A stretch of DNA of 64,000 bases from Muscardinus avellanarius (taxonomy: Eukaryota; Chordata; Mammalia; Rodentia; Gliridae). The notes beneath the pieces were generated by a model that saw nothing but the letters and a program-made list of their open reading frames with translations, had not been told where the DNA came from and ran no database searches. Numbering within the stretch: position 1 is the first letter of the stretch; each line of letters begins with the position of its first letter. This document shows positions 39,870-58,200 of the stretch, one piece after another. A program made the translations under genes and the position numbers. The stretch covers positions 71,694,947 to 71,758,946 of the forward strand of contig OY726567.1 in NCBI GenBank assembly GCA_963383645.1. Direction: 5' to 3'.

Positions 39870-40737
39870 CTGAAGGCCCCGGCACCCAGATGGTCACTCA
39901 AGGGTGTCCAGTCTCTCCCTTGTCCTTGGCATGGCATCACTGTTAGTCAACAGACTCCTCCACAGGGATGCACTCCTCCAGGTGGTGTTGAAGAAACCAG
40001 TCGAGTTTTGAAAAGGCAAAAGTTAAAATTGTGAAAATTATGTCCTCTTATAAAGCTGCATGGCGTTCCTGGGAGAATGAAAGAAAAATGAATGAACACA
40101 CCTCCTCACTGTTGCCTTTGCAATTACTATCACAGTCTTGGGAGGTTGGCGAATTATACCACTACGCTTCCAGCAAAACCCAAAGCATAATCATTCCCTG
40201 CATAAATTCATACCAAATGCTTCTAATTGTTCTAGGAATTCTTGATGCTTGAAGAATGGACGTATTTCCAGATTATCCAGCAGAGAGATGGGAATTAATC
40301 CCCAGACGAAAATAATATTTTCCTACTTTGCCCTCGACAGCCAAAATAACAACTGGGAACCTGTATATTGTGTTCTGAGAGCAACAGAGAAAACCTGTTT
40401 CTCTGGAGTATGTTATGATTCTGCAAGCTGAAGAAATTCCACAAAGGCATATGTGGGTACGTCCATCTCTGCCTCGGGAATCCGCTTTTACTCTCCTTTA
40501 TTACAGGGAGAAGACTTATCTCCACAAGAGGGTCCCCGAGGAGAAAGAGGGGAACTGAACTCAGGCCTAGGGGCAGTCTTTGAGATACATGATAAAAAAG
40601 AATTTTTACATGTGTCAGTGGAAGCATAGAGATTTATTTATTGAGGAAACCAAGCAGTGTACATCCAAAGAAGAATTTGAGCTGACTACAGTCATGTTTC
40701 AGAACTAAGGCATAGCCCTTCGTTTTTTCATTTCCTT
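39870..40737. other. Intergenic, unique
   Basis: Single-copy, AT-rich. Short frames only; no gene or repeat recognised. Confidence 0.5.
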
Positions 40738-40926
40738 TTTTTTTGTTTGTTTGTTTTTTTTAATACTGGGGACTGAATCCAGGGGCATTCTACCCCTGAG
40801 CTACACCTCCAGCCCTATTTTTCTCTTTGGAATCACTAAATTGCTGAGGCTGACTTCCAACCTGCAATCCTCCTGTCTCAGCCTCCCAGGTACTGGGATT
40901 ACAGTTGTGTGGCACCATGTCTGGCA
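40738..40926 (-). mobile_element. B1-dID SINE
   Basis: Reverse dimer with a T/G tail. Confidence 0.83.
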
Positions 40927-41269
40927 GAAATAAGGTCTTATTCAGAAGCTCCATATACTTTTCCAGGCCTGTCTCTCCCTAAGCTACTCTCTCGCCCAAG
41001 CCTATTGCTCTCAAATTCCTGAGAAATCTGTAAATCCTAAAGTTAACCAAAAATTCACTTACTTAATAGGTACTATCACTATCCCCTACCAAATCAGTGA
41101 GAGATAAGACCTTGAGAATCTATAACTGGGTACTTCTCAATGTCACCTGCTGATCAGAAAATGGAGACTAAGTCGAGGATCTGGGAAATGGCAGACTGCC
41201 TGGTGATAGCTGGACCAAAGCCACCCTCATATACCTTCTCACGCTCATCCTTTAAAAGTTTCCTTTAAA
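40927..41269. other. Intergenic, unidentified
   Basis: Together with 40600-40737 this may be an old repeat remnant split by the SINE, but I cannot name it. Confidence 0.3.
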
Positions 41270-41474
41270 GCCGGGCATGGTGGCACATGCTTATAATTCC
41301 AGCACTTGGGAGGCCGAGATAGGATCGTACGGGTTCGAAGCCAGCCTCAGCTACTTAGTGAGGCTCTCAGCAACTTAGCGAGACCCTATTTCCAAGTAAA
41401 ATATAAAATAGGTCTGGGAGTATAGCCCAGAGGTAGGAAAGCCGCTGGGTTCCACCCCCAGTACCACCAAAAAG
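41270..41474 (+). mobile_element. B1-dID SINE
   Basis: Full 'aggtctggg' subtype. Confidence 0.87.
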
Positions 41475-41475
41475 G

Positions 41476-41698
41476 TGGCAAATGCTTATAATCCCAGTAC
41501 TTGGGAGCCTGAGACAAGAGGGTCGTGGGTTCACAAACAGCTTCAGCTACTTAGTGGGCCCTCTGCAACTTAGTGAGACCCTGTTTCAAAATAAAGAATA
41601 AAAATAGGCCTGGGGCGGGGGGGGGGGACAGATCGAAGGTAGAATGCCCCTGGGCTCAACCCCCAGTACCACACACAAAAAAAATTAAATTAAATTAA
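41476..41698 (+). mobile_element. B1-dID SINE variant B, 5' truncated
   Basis: A poly-G run (41618-41628) interrupts the dID. Confidence 0.83.
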
Positions 41699-41699
41699 A

Positions 41700-41908
41700 G
41701 CCGGGTGTGGTGGCGCACGCTTGTAATCCCCGCGCTTGGGAGGCAGAGACAGGAGGATCGCGCAGGTTCGAAGCCAGCCGCGCTGGTTTAGGAGACCCTG
41801 TTTCCAAAAATAAAATAGGTCTGGGAGTGTAGCCCGGAGATAGACGGGCTTCCAGGAACTCCAGTACCACCAAAAAAAATTAATTAATTAATTAATTAAT
41901 TAAATTAA
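41700..41908 (+). mobile_element. B1-dID SINE variant C
   Basis: Full variant C with a (TTAA)n tail from 41878. Confidence 0.88.
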
Positions 41909-41949
41909 AAGGCTATGCCAGGCATGATAGCATATAAATAAATAAAATT

Positions 41950-42265
41950 TTTATTTTACTTTTTATTCCCTTCTCTTTTTCTACATAGATCTTCTATCAT
42001 GTTACTATACATGTCTGTCTGTTACTATACATCTTTCAATCTCCCCATCTTTCTCCTGATAACATTCTCTAAAATATCATGATATAAAAGGCTAGTTGTA
42101 GTCATTTTTCATGGCAACTAAATATAGTTTCAAAAAACAAGGAGGCCCCAGGATCCTGCTCATCTCCCGATCACAGCTCGGCTCCCTGCCACTTCTCAGG
42201 AAAGCAGTCGTGCCTTGTTCAGGGTTCAAGGGCGCAGTGCCACGGGAGCACTGCAGGAGGGCCTC
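41950..42265 (-). other. MRM2: MRM2 3' UTR
   Basis: From the stop codon down to AATAAA candidates on the minus strand at 41967-41962 and 41955-41950. A 13-base direct repeat (tgttactatacat) occurs twice at 41999-42031. The exact cleavage site is not visible. Confidence 0.55.
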
Positions 42266-48427
<6,162 letters not shown>

Positions 48428-48494
48428 TGGTGCCCACAGCGTCCTCGGCGCGCCGCCGGAAGTCCCGCCACACTTCCGGTACAGTGCCCGCCCA

Positions 48495-48579
48495 CTATGG
48501 CCCGGAAGCGGCGCGTGGGTATGGACCGCAGGCGGGAACTCGAGACCTCCGCGAGAGCCGGGAGACTAGAGGGACCCTG
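48495..48579 (+). other. NUDT1: NUDT1 5' UTR exon 1 (approximate)
   Basis: GC-rich sequence downstream of the ETS cluster, ending at a possible donor CCTG|gtagga. A second candidate donor lies at TGG|gtatgg near 48520. The transcription start is inferred. Confidence 0.45.
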
Positions 48580-48851
48580 GTAGGACCCAGTAGCTGAATG
48601 ACCAGGGGAGCCGGGAGCCGGGGAGAGACCGGGGGGGGCCGAGGAGAAGCGGGGAGACCAAGGGAGTTAGGGAGAGACCGAGGGAGAGGGGAGCTTCAGC
48701 TTTCTCTCCTCTGAAATGGAGAGAGCAGATCTTGACTGGTGTAGTTGTTGGGTCTGTTAGTGGGATAACGTGAGAATAACTGTAATTGGCCTCGCGTCCT
48801 TGGGTTCAGCATCTGGCGATTCAACCAGCCGATCGAAAATAATCAGAAAAA

Positions 48852-49067
48852 AGCCGGGCGTGGTGGCGCACGCTTGTAATCCCAGCATTCGGGAGGCTGA
48901 GACCTGGAGGATCGCGGTTCGCGGACAGCCTCAGCTACTTAGTGAGGCCCTCTGCAACTCAGTGAGACCCGGTTTCAAAATAAAGAATAAAAAATAGGGC
49001 AGAGGGTGTAGCTCGGAGGTCAAATGCCCCTGGGTTCCATCCCCAGACCCGCAAAAAAAAAAAAAAA
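48852..49067 (+). mobile_element. B1-dID SINE variant B, young
   Basis: Close to the consensus of its subtype, with a long A tail; flanked by 'aatcagaaaaaa' on both sides. Confidence 0.9.
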
Positions 49068-49221
49068 AAAAAAAAAAATCAGAAAAAATAATTGTATCCG
49101 TACTCAATATGCAGACTTTTTTCTTATTCCCTAAATAATACAACATAGCAATGATGTAAGTGGTATTTTCATTGTATATTAGGTATTACAAGTCATCTAG
49201 AAATGATTTAAAGTATACCAG

Positions 49222-49422
49222 AGCCGAGCATGGTGGCACATGTGTGTACTCCCAGTATTGGGAAGCTGAGACTGGAGGACTGCTGGTTCTAGGCCAGCCT
49301 CAGCAATTTAGGAAGGCCCTCAGCAACTTAATGACAACCTGTTTCAAATTTTAAAAAATTAAAAGGGCTGGGAGTGTAACTCAGAGATTGAATGCCTCTG
49401 GGTTCAATCCCCAATGCCAAAA
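49222..49422 (+). mobile_element. B1-dID SINE
   Basis: Full older dimer with a poly-G stretch after its tail. Confidence 0.83.
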
Positions 49423-49434
49423 AGGGGGGGGGGG

Positions 49435-50614
49435 AATACTGAAGGGTATGTGTAGTTACATGCTAATAAGCCATTTTACTTAAGGGTTATGACCTTCTTC
49501 TGATTTGAGATTAGAACCAATCTCCCAGAGATACAGAAAAATGGATGTCTACAGTCAGTGTTTAATACATGATTACTGCTCATCATCACAGTTACTTTGG
49601 AAACCAGCCCCTGGGCTCAACAAGGTCAGTGTCAGGACAGAAGACACAGGCTTCATGGGAAGCCCAGCCACAAACCCATTTCCCCTGCTTGGCCAGCCCC
49701 ACCACCAGGATCCAGCCTCAGGTCCCTTTTCTCAGACACCATGACTTCCTAGGAGGATCCTTGATTCTGAATCTTGCTGTGGCCAGGTGTGGTCCCAGGC
49801 CAGGACAGGGACAGAGCAATAGGAAGCTTGGTTTGACTCCTACAGAATTTTTCCAGGTCCTTTCTCCAATAGGGCCCCTGACAAAGGCACCCCCCCCCCC
49901 TTAGATCTTTCTCAGGCTCACAAACACCTGTTGGGATGGAGGGGCCCTTGTGACTTGCAGTGTCCTCTCAGTGCCAGGTCCCACTGCAGTAACAATAAGA
50001 GCAGAGTAAATGGGTTACAAAGTCCTGTCACAGGAGGGAAGCCCCGTGAGGCCACTGTAGGACCTGTCCCTCTCCAGAGCTAAGCATCTCCTAGGACTCA
50101 AAGGCTTGCTTCTGTAGAGAGCCTGAGGTCAGGTTTCAGTAGGCTGGAAGGAGCCACTGCTAATGAAGAGGCCAAGGCTAAAGCGTGGCATGAGGGCCAT
50201 TGGATAGCTGCATGGTTATCCACTGGTGCCAGGTGGGCATTAGGACCATCTCCCCTCCTATGCATACAGTCTTGTGGTTCCTAGGTTAGATGCAAGAGTA
50301 AGAAGAGCCTCCCTTGGGAATGTCCTCTGAGAGTGCTAAGGAAGATGGGGTCCTTCTCTGACCTGATAGATCAGCGCTGGTCAGCAAAGGGCCTGGCGCT
50401 GAGGCCTCTGGGTTCTGAGGGCCAGGCCCGTTTCTGTCCCCAAATAATCCTCTGTTCAAAGGCAGATTTACACCTGCCACCGAACAATTCACATCCCAGA
50501 CCTGGGAAACTGTCCCCAGGTTTGCCCTCCTGCTTCCCAGAGCACATTTCCTTTCTACCCGGCCGCTGCAGCACGCATGGCTCACGCACACCCGTCCTCT
50601 CGTCTTCCTCCCAG
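49435..50614. other. NUDT1 intron 1, unique part
   Basis: SINE-free for 1.2 kb up to the first coding exon. Alternative upstream NUDT1 exons could lie here, but none can be proven. Confidence 0.5.
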
Positions 50615-50780
50615 ACCCCAGCGGAACCATGGGTGCCTCCAGGCTCTATACCTTGGTGCTGGTGCTGCAGCCGCAGCGCGTTCTCCTGGGCATGAAGAAG
50701 AGAGGCTTCGGCGCTGGTCGCTGGAATGGCTTCGGGGGCAAAGTACAAGAAGGAGAGACCATCGAGGATGGGGCCAAGAG
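50615..50780 (+). CDS. NUDT1: NUDT1 first coding exon
   Basis: Acceptor cttcctcccag (50604-50614). ATG at 50629-50631 (cggaaccATGG). Codes [20 protein letters not shown] to TIEDGAK plus AG. Donor GAG|gtgagg. Holds N33 and most of the Nudix box. No upstream in-frame ATG lies within this exon, so the standard 18-kDa start is used. Confidence 0.96.
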
Positions 50781-51565
50781 GTGAGGAAGGGGCAGGGCTG
50801 AGGACTGGGGCTAAAGAGTCATGCCCCTGGTTTTACCATTGGGATCTGCGACCCAAACCAGGTACTTAACCCTTCAGCCTCTGTTTCTTTATCTGTAAGA
50901 GGAGAATGATAACAGTGGTATTAGGAGTGTTGTGGAGATGGTGAGAGACTACTACGATGTAGAGGACTTAGATCTGCCTGACGCGCGTGAGTACTGAACA
51001 TATAAGCTGTTCCCATGCGGCCATGGCTCCGTTAGGATGTGTTTGGCATGCCACTGTATATTTGGGCTTAAGTTGACCAATCCTGACTTCCTTGTGCACG
51101 GCTACAGGGTTAGCTTTCATCTGAAACCTTCTGCTCACTTAGTCCTCCAGCCAGCTTCCCATGGGAGGGTACTGAAGCCCGGAGAGGTTGAGCAGCTTGC
51201 AGGTGTCAACTGCTGTGTCCTCTCCTGTTCCTCTAAAGCTGGTGAGGATAAGTGATGTGAACAGTGCAAGTATCATAAAGCCCTCCACTATAGGTTCCCA
51301 AACTGGGTGACACCGCCCCCCCAGGAGATGCTAAAAAGAAATACAGATACATAAAAGAACACAAATTTGAATCGGGTGTAGTGGCGCACGCTTGTAATCC
51401 CATCATTCAGGAGGCTGAGACAGGAGGATCGCGGTTCGCAGCCAGCCTCAGCTACTTAGTGAGGTCCTTTGTAACTCGGTGAGACCCCGGTTCAAAAATA
51501 AAGAATAAAAATAGGGCTGGGGGTGTAGCTCAGAGGTAGAATGCCCCTGGGTTCCACCTCCAGTA

Positions 51566-51613
<48 letters not shown>

Positions 51614-52192
51614 CACAAATTTGTCACTGCATATATATATATATATATATTTTTTTTTTCCCCCTTAAAGAAGGTAGATATTGGCTGGGTACGGTGGTAC
51701 ACACTTGTAATCCCAGTACTTGGGAGGCTGAGACAGAGGATCACAGGTTTGAAGCCAGCCTCAGCAACTTAGTGAGACCCTGTTTCCAAATAAAAATAAT
51801 TAAACAGGGATATAAAAATGCCCTGGGTTTAATCCCCAGCAACACACACATACACACAAGAAGGTAGATAACCAGGAGGGCACTGGATAATTCTTTTTTC
51901 TGAAAAAGACTGTACATGATATAAGTTTGGGAACTTCTACACACAAACTTTAACTCATGTCATTGTTGGTCTTATTCTGAAACAAGTTGGCACACTTAAA
52001 GGCACTGGAGAGGAAAACAAAAGCTTGATCCTGGTGGGGAAGGAATCTGGGATGCAGCAGCCCAGCTTTCAGTTTATGTCAGCCCACAATAAGAAATGTC
52101 TTCCACTCCAGTAGAGCACACACACGCAGGTGAACATCTCCAGCTAAAGTAATGACAACCTCACTTCATGGAGATGTGATTTATCTCCTCTT

Positions 52193-52226
<34 letters not shown>

Positions 52227-55209
52227 TGTGTATGTGTGTGTGGTGTACTAGGAATGGAACCCAGGGGTATTCTATCTCCAAGCTACAACCCTGGTCCTAT
52301 TTTTTTAGTCTTTATTTATTTTTATTTATTTATTTATTTTGGTGGTACTGGGATGGAACCATTCTAACTCCGGGCTACACTCCCAGCCCTATTTTATATT
52401 TTTATTTGGAAACAGGGTCTCTTAAGCCAGGTGAGGCTGGCTTCGAACCTGCGCAATCCTCCTGTCTCTGCCTCCCAAGCGCGGGGGATTACAGCGTGCA
52501 CCACCACGCCCGCCTCTTTTTTATTTTTTGAAGCAGGGTCTCACTGAGTTGCAAAGGGCCTCGCTAAGTAGCTGAGGCTGTCCTAAAATCCCAATCCTCC
52601 AGTCTCTGCCTCCAGAATGCTGGGATTACAAGCCTGCACCACCACGCCCGGCCTCTCTTTTGTTTTTGTTTTTGTTTTTTAATCACCAGGTTGGGTATAC
52701 TCGAATGAGTCATCCCCTCCATGCCAGTCTGGTATGGAGCTGTATTTCTATTTTCTGTATTTCTATCTTTCTAATAAACTTCTTTAAATCTTCAAAACAT
52801 TAATAAATAAATAAATAAATCGCCAGGTTGATTTCGCAGTGCATAGCAGGGTCACAGCCCTCATTTTAGAGTCCTACATAAAACATCCACACACAGGTTG
52901 GGGACCCAGGGTTACTACCAAACTGATACACTTTGGCAGGTTGCAGTGTGCAGCCTGGCCTGTGCCAAGATGACACAGATGGGAAGGAAAGACTTGTCTG
53001 ATGAGAGGCAGCATCCGGCCTGCGGCTGCCCGCCCGCTCTGCTCTGGACAGCCGGGGTGTTTCCAGGAGGGAGCCTAGTGCGGGGAGTGAGCGCTGCCAT
53101 GGACACGCAGTCCCTGTCCTTGCGGGCTGGAGTGTGGCTCTCCTGGTGAGTAGTCAGGCTGCAGTAGTGCCAAGGGTTTCTCAAAGTCGTTGCACTGACA
53201 TAAACTCCCACCAGGGGGGGTTGGATTCTGCTTCCTCAAATCCTCAGCAACACTGATTCGTCTCCTTCCTTTCAGCCATGCTGGTGGGTGGGACATCTCA
53301 TGGTTTTAGTTTGCTTGCCCTAATTAATGAGTGATGAAACTGAGCGCTTTCTGAGTGCCTGTGGCCTCCTGCACATTATCCCCTGCAAAATGTCCACAGG
53401 CTTTTTGTCCTTTAATGAGGTTGCATTTTTCTTACTGATATGTAGTTACTATTACACACTTTAGATGTCATTTGTAGCTTGCTTTTTCTTTTTCCTTTTG
53501 TGGTACTGGAGATTGAACCCAGAAGCATTCTACCTCCGAGCTACACCTACAGCCCCATTTTTTATTTTTTTATGTTGAAACAGGGTCTCACTAACTTGCG
53601 GTGGGCCCAAGTAGCTGAAGCTGAGGCTGGCAGTGAACCTGCAATTCTCCTGTCTCAGCCTCCCAAGTACTGGGATTACAAGCATGCACCACCAAGCCTT
53701 TTAATAGCTTTACTTGTTTACTTTTTGTAGTAGTGGGGATTGAATCCAGGGGCATTCTACTTCCAAACTATACCCCAAGCACTTTTTTCTTTCTTTCCTT
53801 TTTTTTTTTTTTTTTTTTTGGTGGTACTGAGGATGGAACCCAGAGACTTTCTATCTCAGGCTATACTCCCAGACCTATTTTTTATTTTTCATTTGGAAAC
53901 AGGGTCTCACTAAGTTGCTGAGGCTGGCTTCGAACCTGTGCGGTCCGCCTGTCTCCGCTCCCTAGCGCTGGGATTACAAGCGCGCGCCACCATACCCAGC
54001 TCCAAGCCCTTTTTTGTTACTTGTTTTTGAAACAGGGTCTCAGCAGATTACTGAGAGTTACTGAAATTACTGAGACTCTCAGTAACCTTCTGAGAGTCTC
54101 ACTACATTGCTGAGGCTGCTCTTGAACCTGCAATCCTCCTATCTTGGCCTCCCAAATACTGGGATTACAGTTATGTTTTTTTACCACACCTAGCTTAATT
54201 TAAGTTAAACGTTCTCTTTCTCTCTTCCTCTCTCTTTTGTTTGAGTGGTGGTGGTATGAGAGATTGAACCCTGGGGCATTCTATCTCTGCTGCACCCCTA
54301 GTCTTTTTTTGTTTGTCTTTTGTTTCGAAACAGGATTGTGGTAGGTTGCTGAGAGTCTTAACTACTTGCTAAGGCTGCCCTCAAACCTGTAATCCTCCTG
54401 TCTCAGCCCCCCCCCCAAGTACTGGGATTAAAGGCATGTGCCACCACACCCAGCTGCACTTTATATCTTTTTAATGCAACCCACATAAACCTTTTTTCTT
54501 TATGGTTAGAATTTTTGGCATTCTTTGAAGTGATTAGCCAATCCCGAGCTTAAGAAGATATTCTTCTAAGTTTTCTCCTAAAAGTTTTTGAAATGGAGTC
54601 TTACCTTTAAGGCACTCCACTGCATTTTATCTCTCTAATGCAGCGCTTTGCACTTTCTGTCCCTTCTTTCTACTTTTGTAATAATAAAAACTGCTCAAGC
54701 CTAAAAAAAAAGTTTTAGAAATGTAGATCTATAGCTGGGCGTGGTGACTTACACTTGTAATCCCAGCATTTGGGAGGCTGAGACAGGAGGATCAAGGTTC
54801 AAGGACAGCTTCAGCTACTACTTAGTGAGGCTCTTTACAACTTAATGAGACCCTGTTGCAAAATAAAGAAGAAAAGATAGGGCTGGGGGTATAGCTTGGA
54901 GATAGAATGCCTGAGTTCCATCCCCAGTACAAAAAAAGTAGATCTATGACTTATATGGAATAATGCATCAATAAAAAAATTAAAATATATATGTATATAT
55001 ATATATATATATGCCGGGCGGAGTGGCGCACGCTTGTAATCCCCACGCTTGGGAGGTGGAGACAGGAGGATCGCGCAGGTTCGAAGCCAGCCACTCTGGC
55101 TTAAGAGACCCTGTTTCCAATTTTAAAAATATATTAAAAAATAGGTCTGGGAGTGTAGCCCGGAGGTAGAAGGGCTTCCAGGAACCCCAGTGCCACCAAA
55201 AGAAAAAAA

Positions 55210-55261
<52 letters not shown>

Positions 55262-58200
55262 CCATATGGAGTTGAGCTTTTTATGAACAGTAAGACAGGG
55301 GATGGGGATCGATATTGAGCTTTTCCTCGTAAGCTATCTGGTTGGCACGACATGGCTTACTTGAAAGACCATGCTGCCCCTGCACGGCTCCACCTTTGTC
55401 TCAGGTGAAAGATTATATGGCATGAAGGCAGGTCTGCTTCATTTCCCCTACTTGGGGCACCTGCACAGGGCAGGCCTTCCCTAGGCACTAGATGGGAGGG
55501 CAGATGGACACACAGACTCCACAGGGCCGACCAGCTGCTGGCCGGCCCTGTGGAGTCTGAGACAGAGACAGGGCAGCCCCGAGCCCACAGGCACACGCCT
55601 TCATCCTGCTCTCACCACAGTGGCAGGATGCTGTGTGATCAGTGGCTGTGTAAAGGCCACCTTCCTTAAGTGAGTCTGCTCCAGTGTGGCTGAAGGCCGC
55701 CCCAGTGCTCCTGAGCAGAGCTCGACACTGCACTCTGGGCCTCCCTGGGAGCTGCCCCCACGGCCCCAGCCCCTTCTCCACACCTTGGCGTCCTCAAGGG
55801 CATGGCTCCCCACCAACACTGTCCTGTGGCCACAGTGCAGGCGTGGTTCCCATGCTTCACAGACTCGGAGGTTGTGTAAGGCAGACAGGCTTCGCCCTTA
55901 GTCTGAGGTCAGAAGTTCGGCAGAGCCATGTGCTACCCACCAGGCTGATAGGAGGTTTTTTTTTTTCCTCTTTTGTGGTACTGCAACTGAAGCCAGAGAC
56001 TTTCTACCTCCAAGCTACACCCCTAGCCCTATTCTATTTGTATTTTAAAACAAGGTCTCACTAGGTTGATGAGTCTCACTACCTGCTAAGGCTGTCCTCA
56101 AACCTGTGATCCTCCTGTCTCAGCCTCCCAAGTACTGGGATTACAAGCATACGCCACCACGCCTGGCTTTACCCACTGGGTTTAGACCCATGAGCCTTGT
56201 GGACATTTTGGCACCATGCTGGTTCTGTTACAGATTGAGAGAATATGGTGGTGGAAATTGTTCCCCAGGAACCCCCGCGAGGGTCCCGGACACACTTTTC
56301 CCCAACCCATAACAAAAACCAAAAACGACCCCAAACAGAAGAAAAACCATGGATTCTTATCCTAAGCTAAGAATAAATATGCATAGCTTGGACAGTTGCT
56401 GAAGATATAAAGTTTATTAGAAAGATAGAAACACAGAAAATAGAAATACAGCCCCATGCCAAAATGGCATGGGGGGGGTGACTCAAAATGAATACACTAA
56501 AAGAATTACACGTGACTCAGCCTTTTATACCCATGACCTTCATCTTGTTTGCATGTCTCTGATGTAGTGACCATCCCTGTAAGGTACCTCCCCCCAATAA
56601 GGTGTGGTGAGGTGTCTACTTTCATGAAGGTCGACCCTTCCTACCATCTTAGCTGGCTTATCGTGTAGATCTGTCTTTAGATAGAGAAAGGCCTAGTTCT
56701 CCTCTCCTATTGACTTGCTAATTACATGTAGCTAAGTCAATCTAAGTTTCAAAAGCTGTCTGCTTCCTGACCAAAGCCAAGCCTTTCTCTCTCCAGGTCT
56801 GCCGCCATTTTGACAAGTTATTTTTGAAATATATTAATAATCAGAGCTTTCTCAAATCTTCCTAGGCCATTCCAAATACTGGCACAGGTTCCTTTATTTT
56901 TATTTTTGTGGTTCTGGGGATTGAACCCAAGGGCATTCTGCCTCTGAGCTATACCCCTAGCCCTTTTTTTTTTTTTTTTTTTTACTATGAAACAAGATCT
57001 CACTAAGTGTTGAGACTGGCCTACAAGCTGTGATCCTCCTGTACCCCTCCCAAATAACAGGATTCAGGGCTACGCTACCTACATTCAGCTGACCACACAG
57101 TTTGTTTTGTTTTGTGTGTGTGTGGTACTGGGGGTGGAACCCAGGGGCTTTTCTACCTCTGGGCTGTACTCCCAGACCTATTTTTTATACTTTATTTGGA
57201 AACAGGGTCTCACTAAGTTGCTGAGAGCCTCACTAAGTAGCTGAGACTGGTTTTGAACCTGTGTGATCCTCCTGTCTCAGGACCACGCAGTTTTCTAAGA
57301 GCCTCTGGTCGGCTCTGAGATTTTCTCTGGGCACCAGCCCAGGATATAGTGAGTAGGATGTGGTTTGGGAAGGGACACCCTTTGACACATGCTTGTGCCC
57401 CTGCCCTGCACAAGAGAGGGGCATTCAGAGCAGCAAAGTGCTAGAGTTCCCCAGTCTTTCTATGGCACAAGAACGAAAAGCCCTGAAGCAGACAGGCTGA
57501 CACACGGGGGTCCCAGACCCTAGGACTCCAGCTGCAAGCAGCCTCGCTCACCTGGGTGCCAACCCAGGCCTCCTATGCACACCTGAATGGAGCTGCTCCT
57601 CGGGAGACCTCAGTGCCCAGGAGCCTCCTCTCCCTGGAGCACAGCTGCCCTTTTGGTTCCCTTTGGAGCACCTCCCCCTCATTCCCCTGCAGGGGGCAGT
57701 ATGTGGCCCTGGGGGGAGCCGTTGAGTACGATTATCCAGCACTAGGGCTGTCCTCCTCTGCCTGGTCACAGGCAGACAGGCGCTGGGGCCTGGAGTTTGT
57801 AGGATGAGTGTATCAGGCCTCAGGGTTGGACCTTAGGTGGATGACATGAGCTGATTTTTCTAGCCAGCACCTACAGCCCATCCCCAGGGCGGGGAAGTCA
57901 GGACCAGAGTTGTAGAGGGAACCAGGAGTACAAGCCCCAGGGCCGCCCACCCCGCCTCCCATCCACCTCGGAGGATGCTTTCTGCTCTGTATTTGTGTTT
58001 AATTCATTGCTCATCCTGTTCTCCATCTGCCATCTGAATCACAGATACAACCAGACTCTTTAGCAAAACTAACAGGGTCGTCTCCGGCTGTCTAATTATC
58101 CCAGCCTGTGAAATGGAGCTTTCGCTGTCACTGAGATTATTGATATTGCAAGCACTGCCACAGACTGGGGGAGGATTAACCAAAATCAGTCAAAACATTA

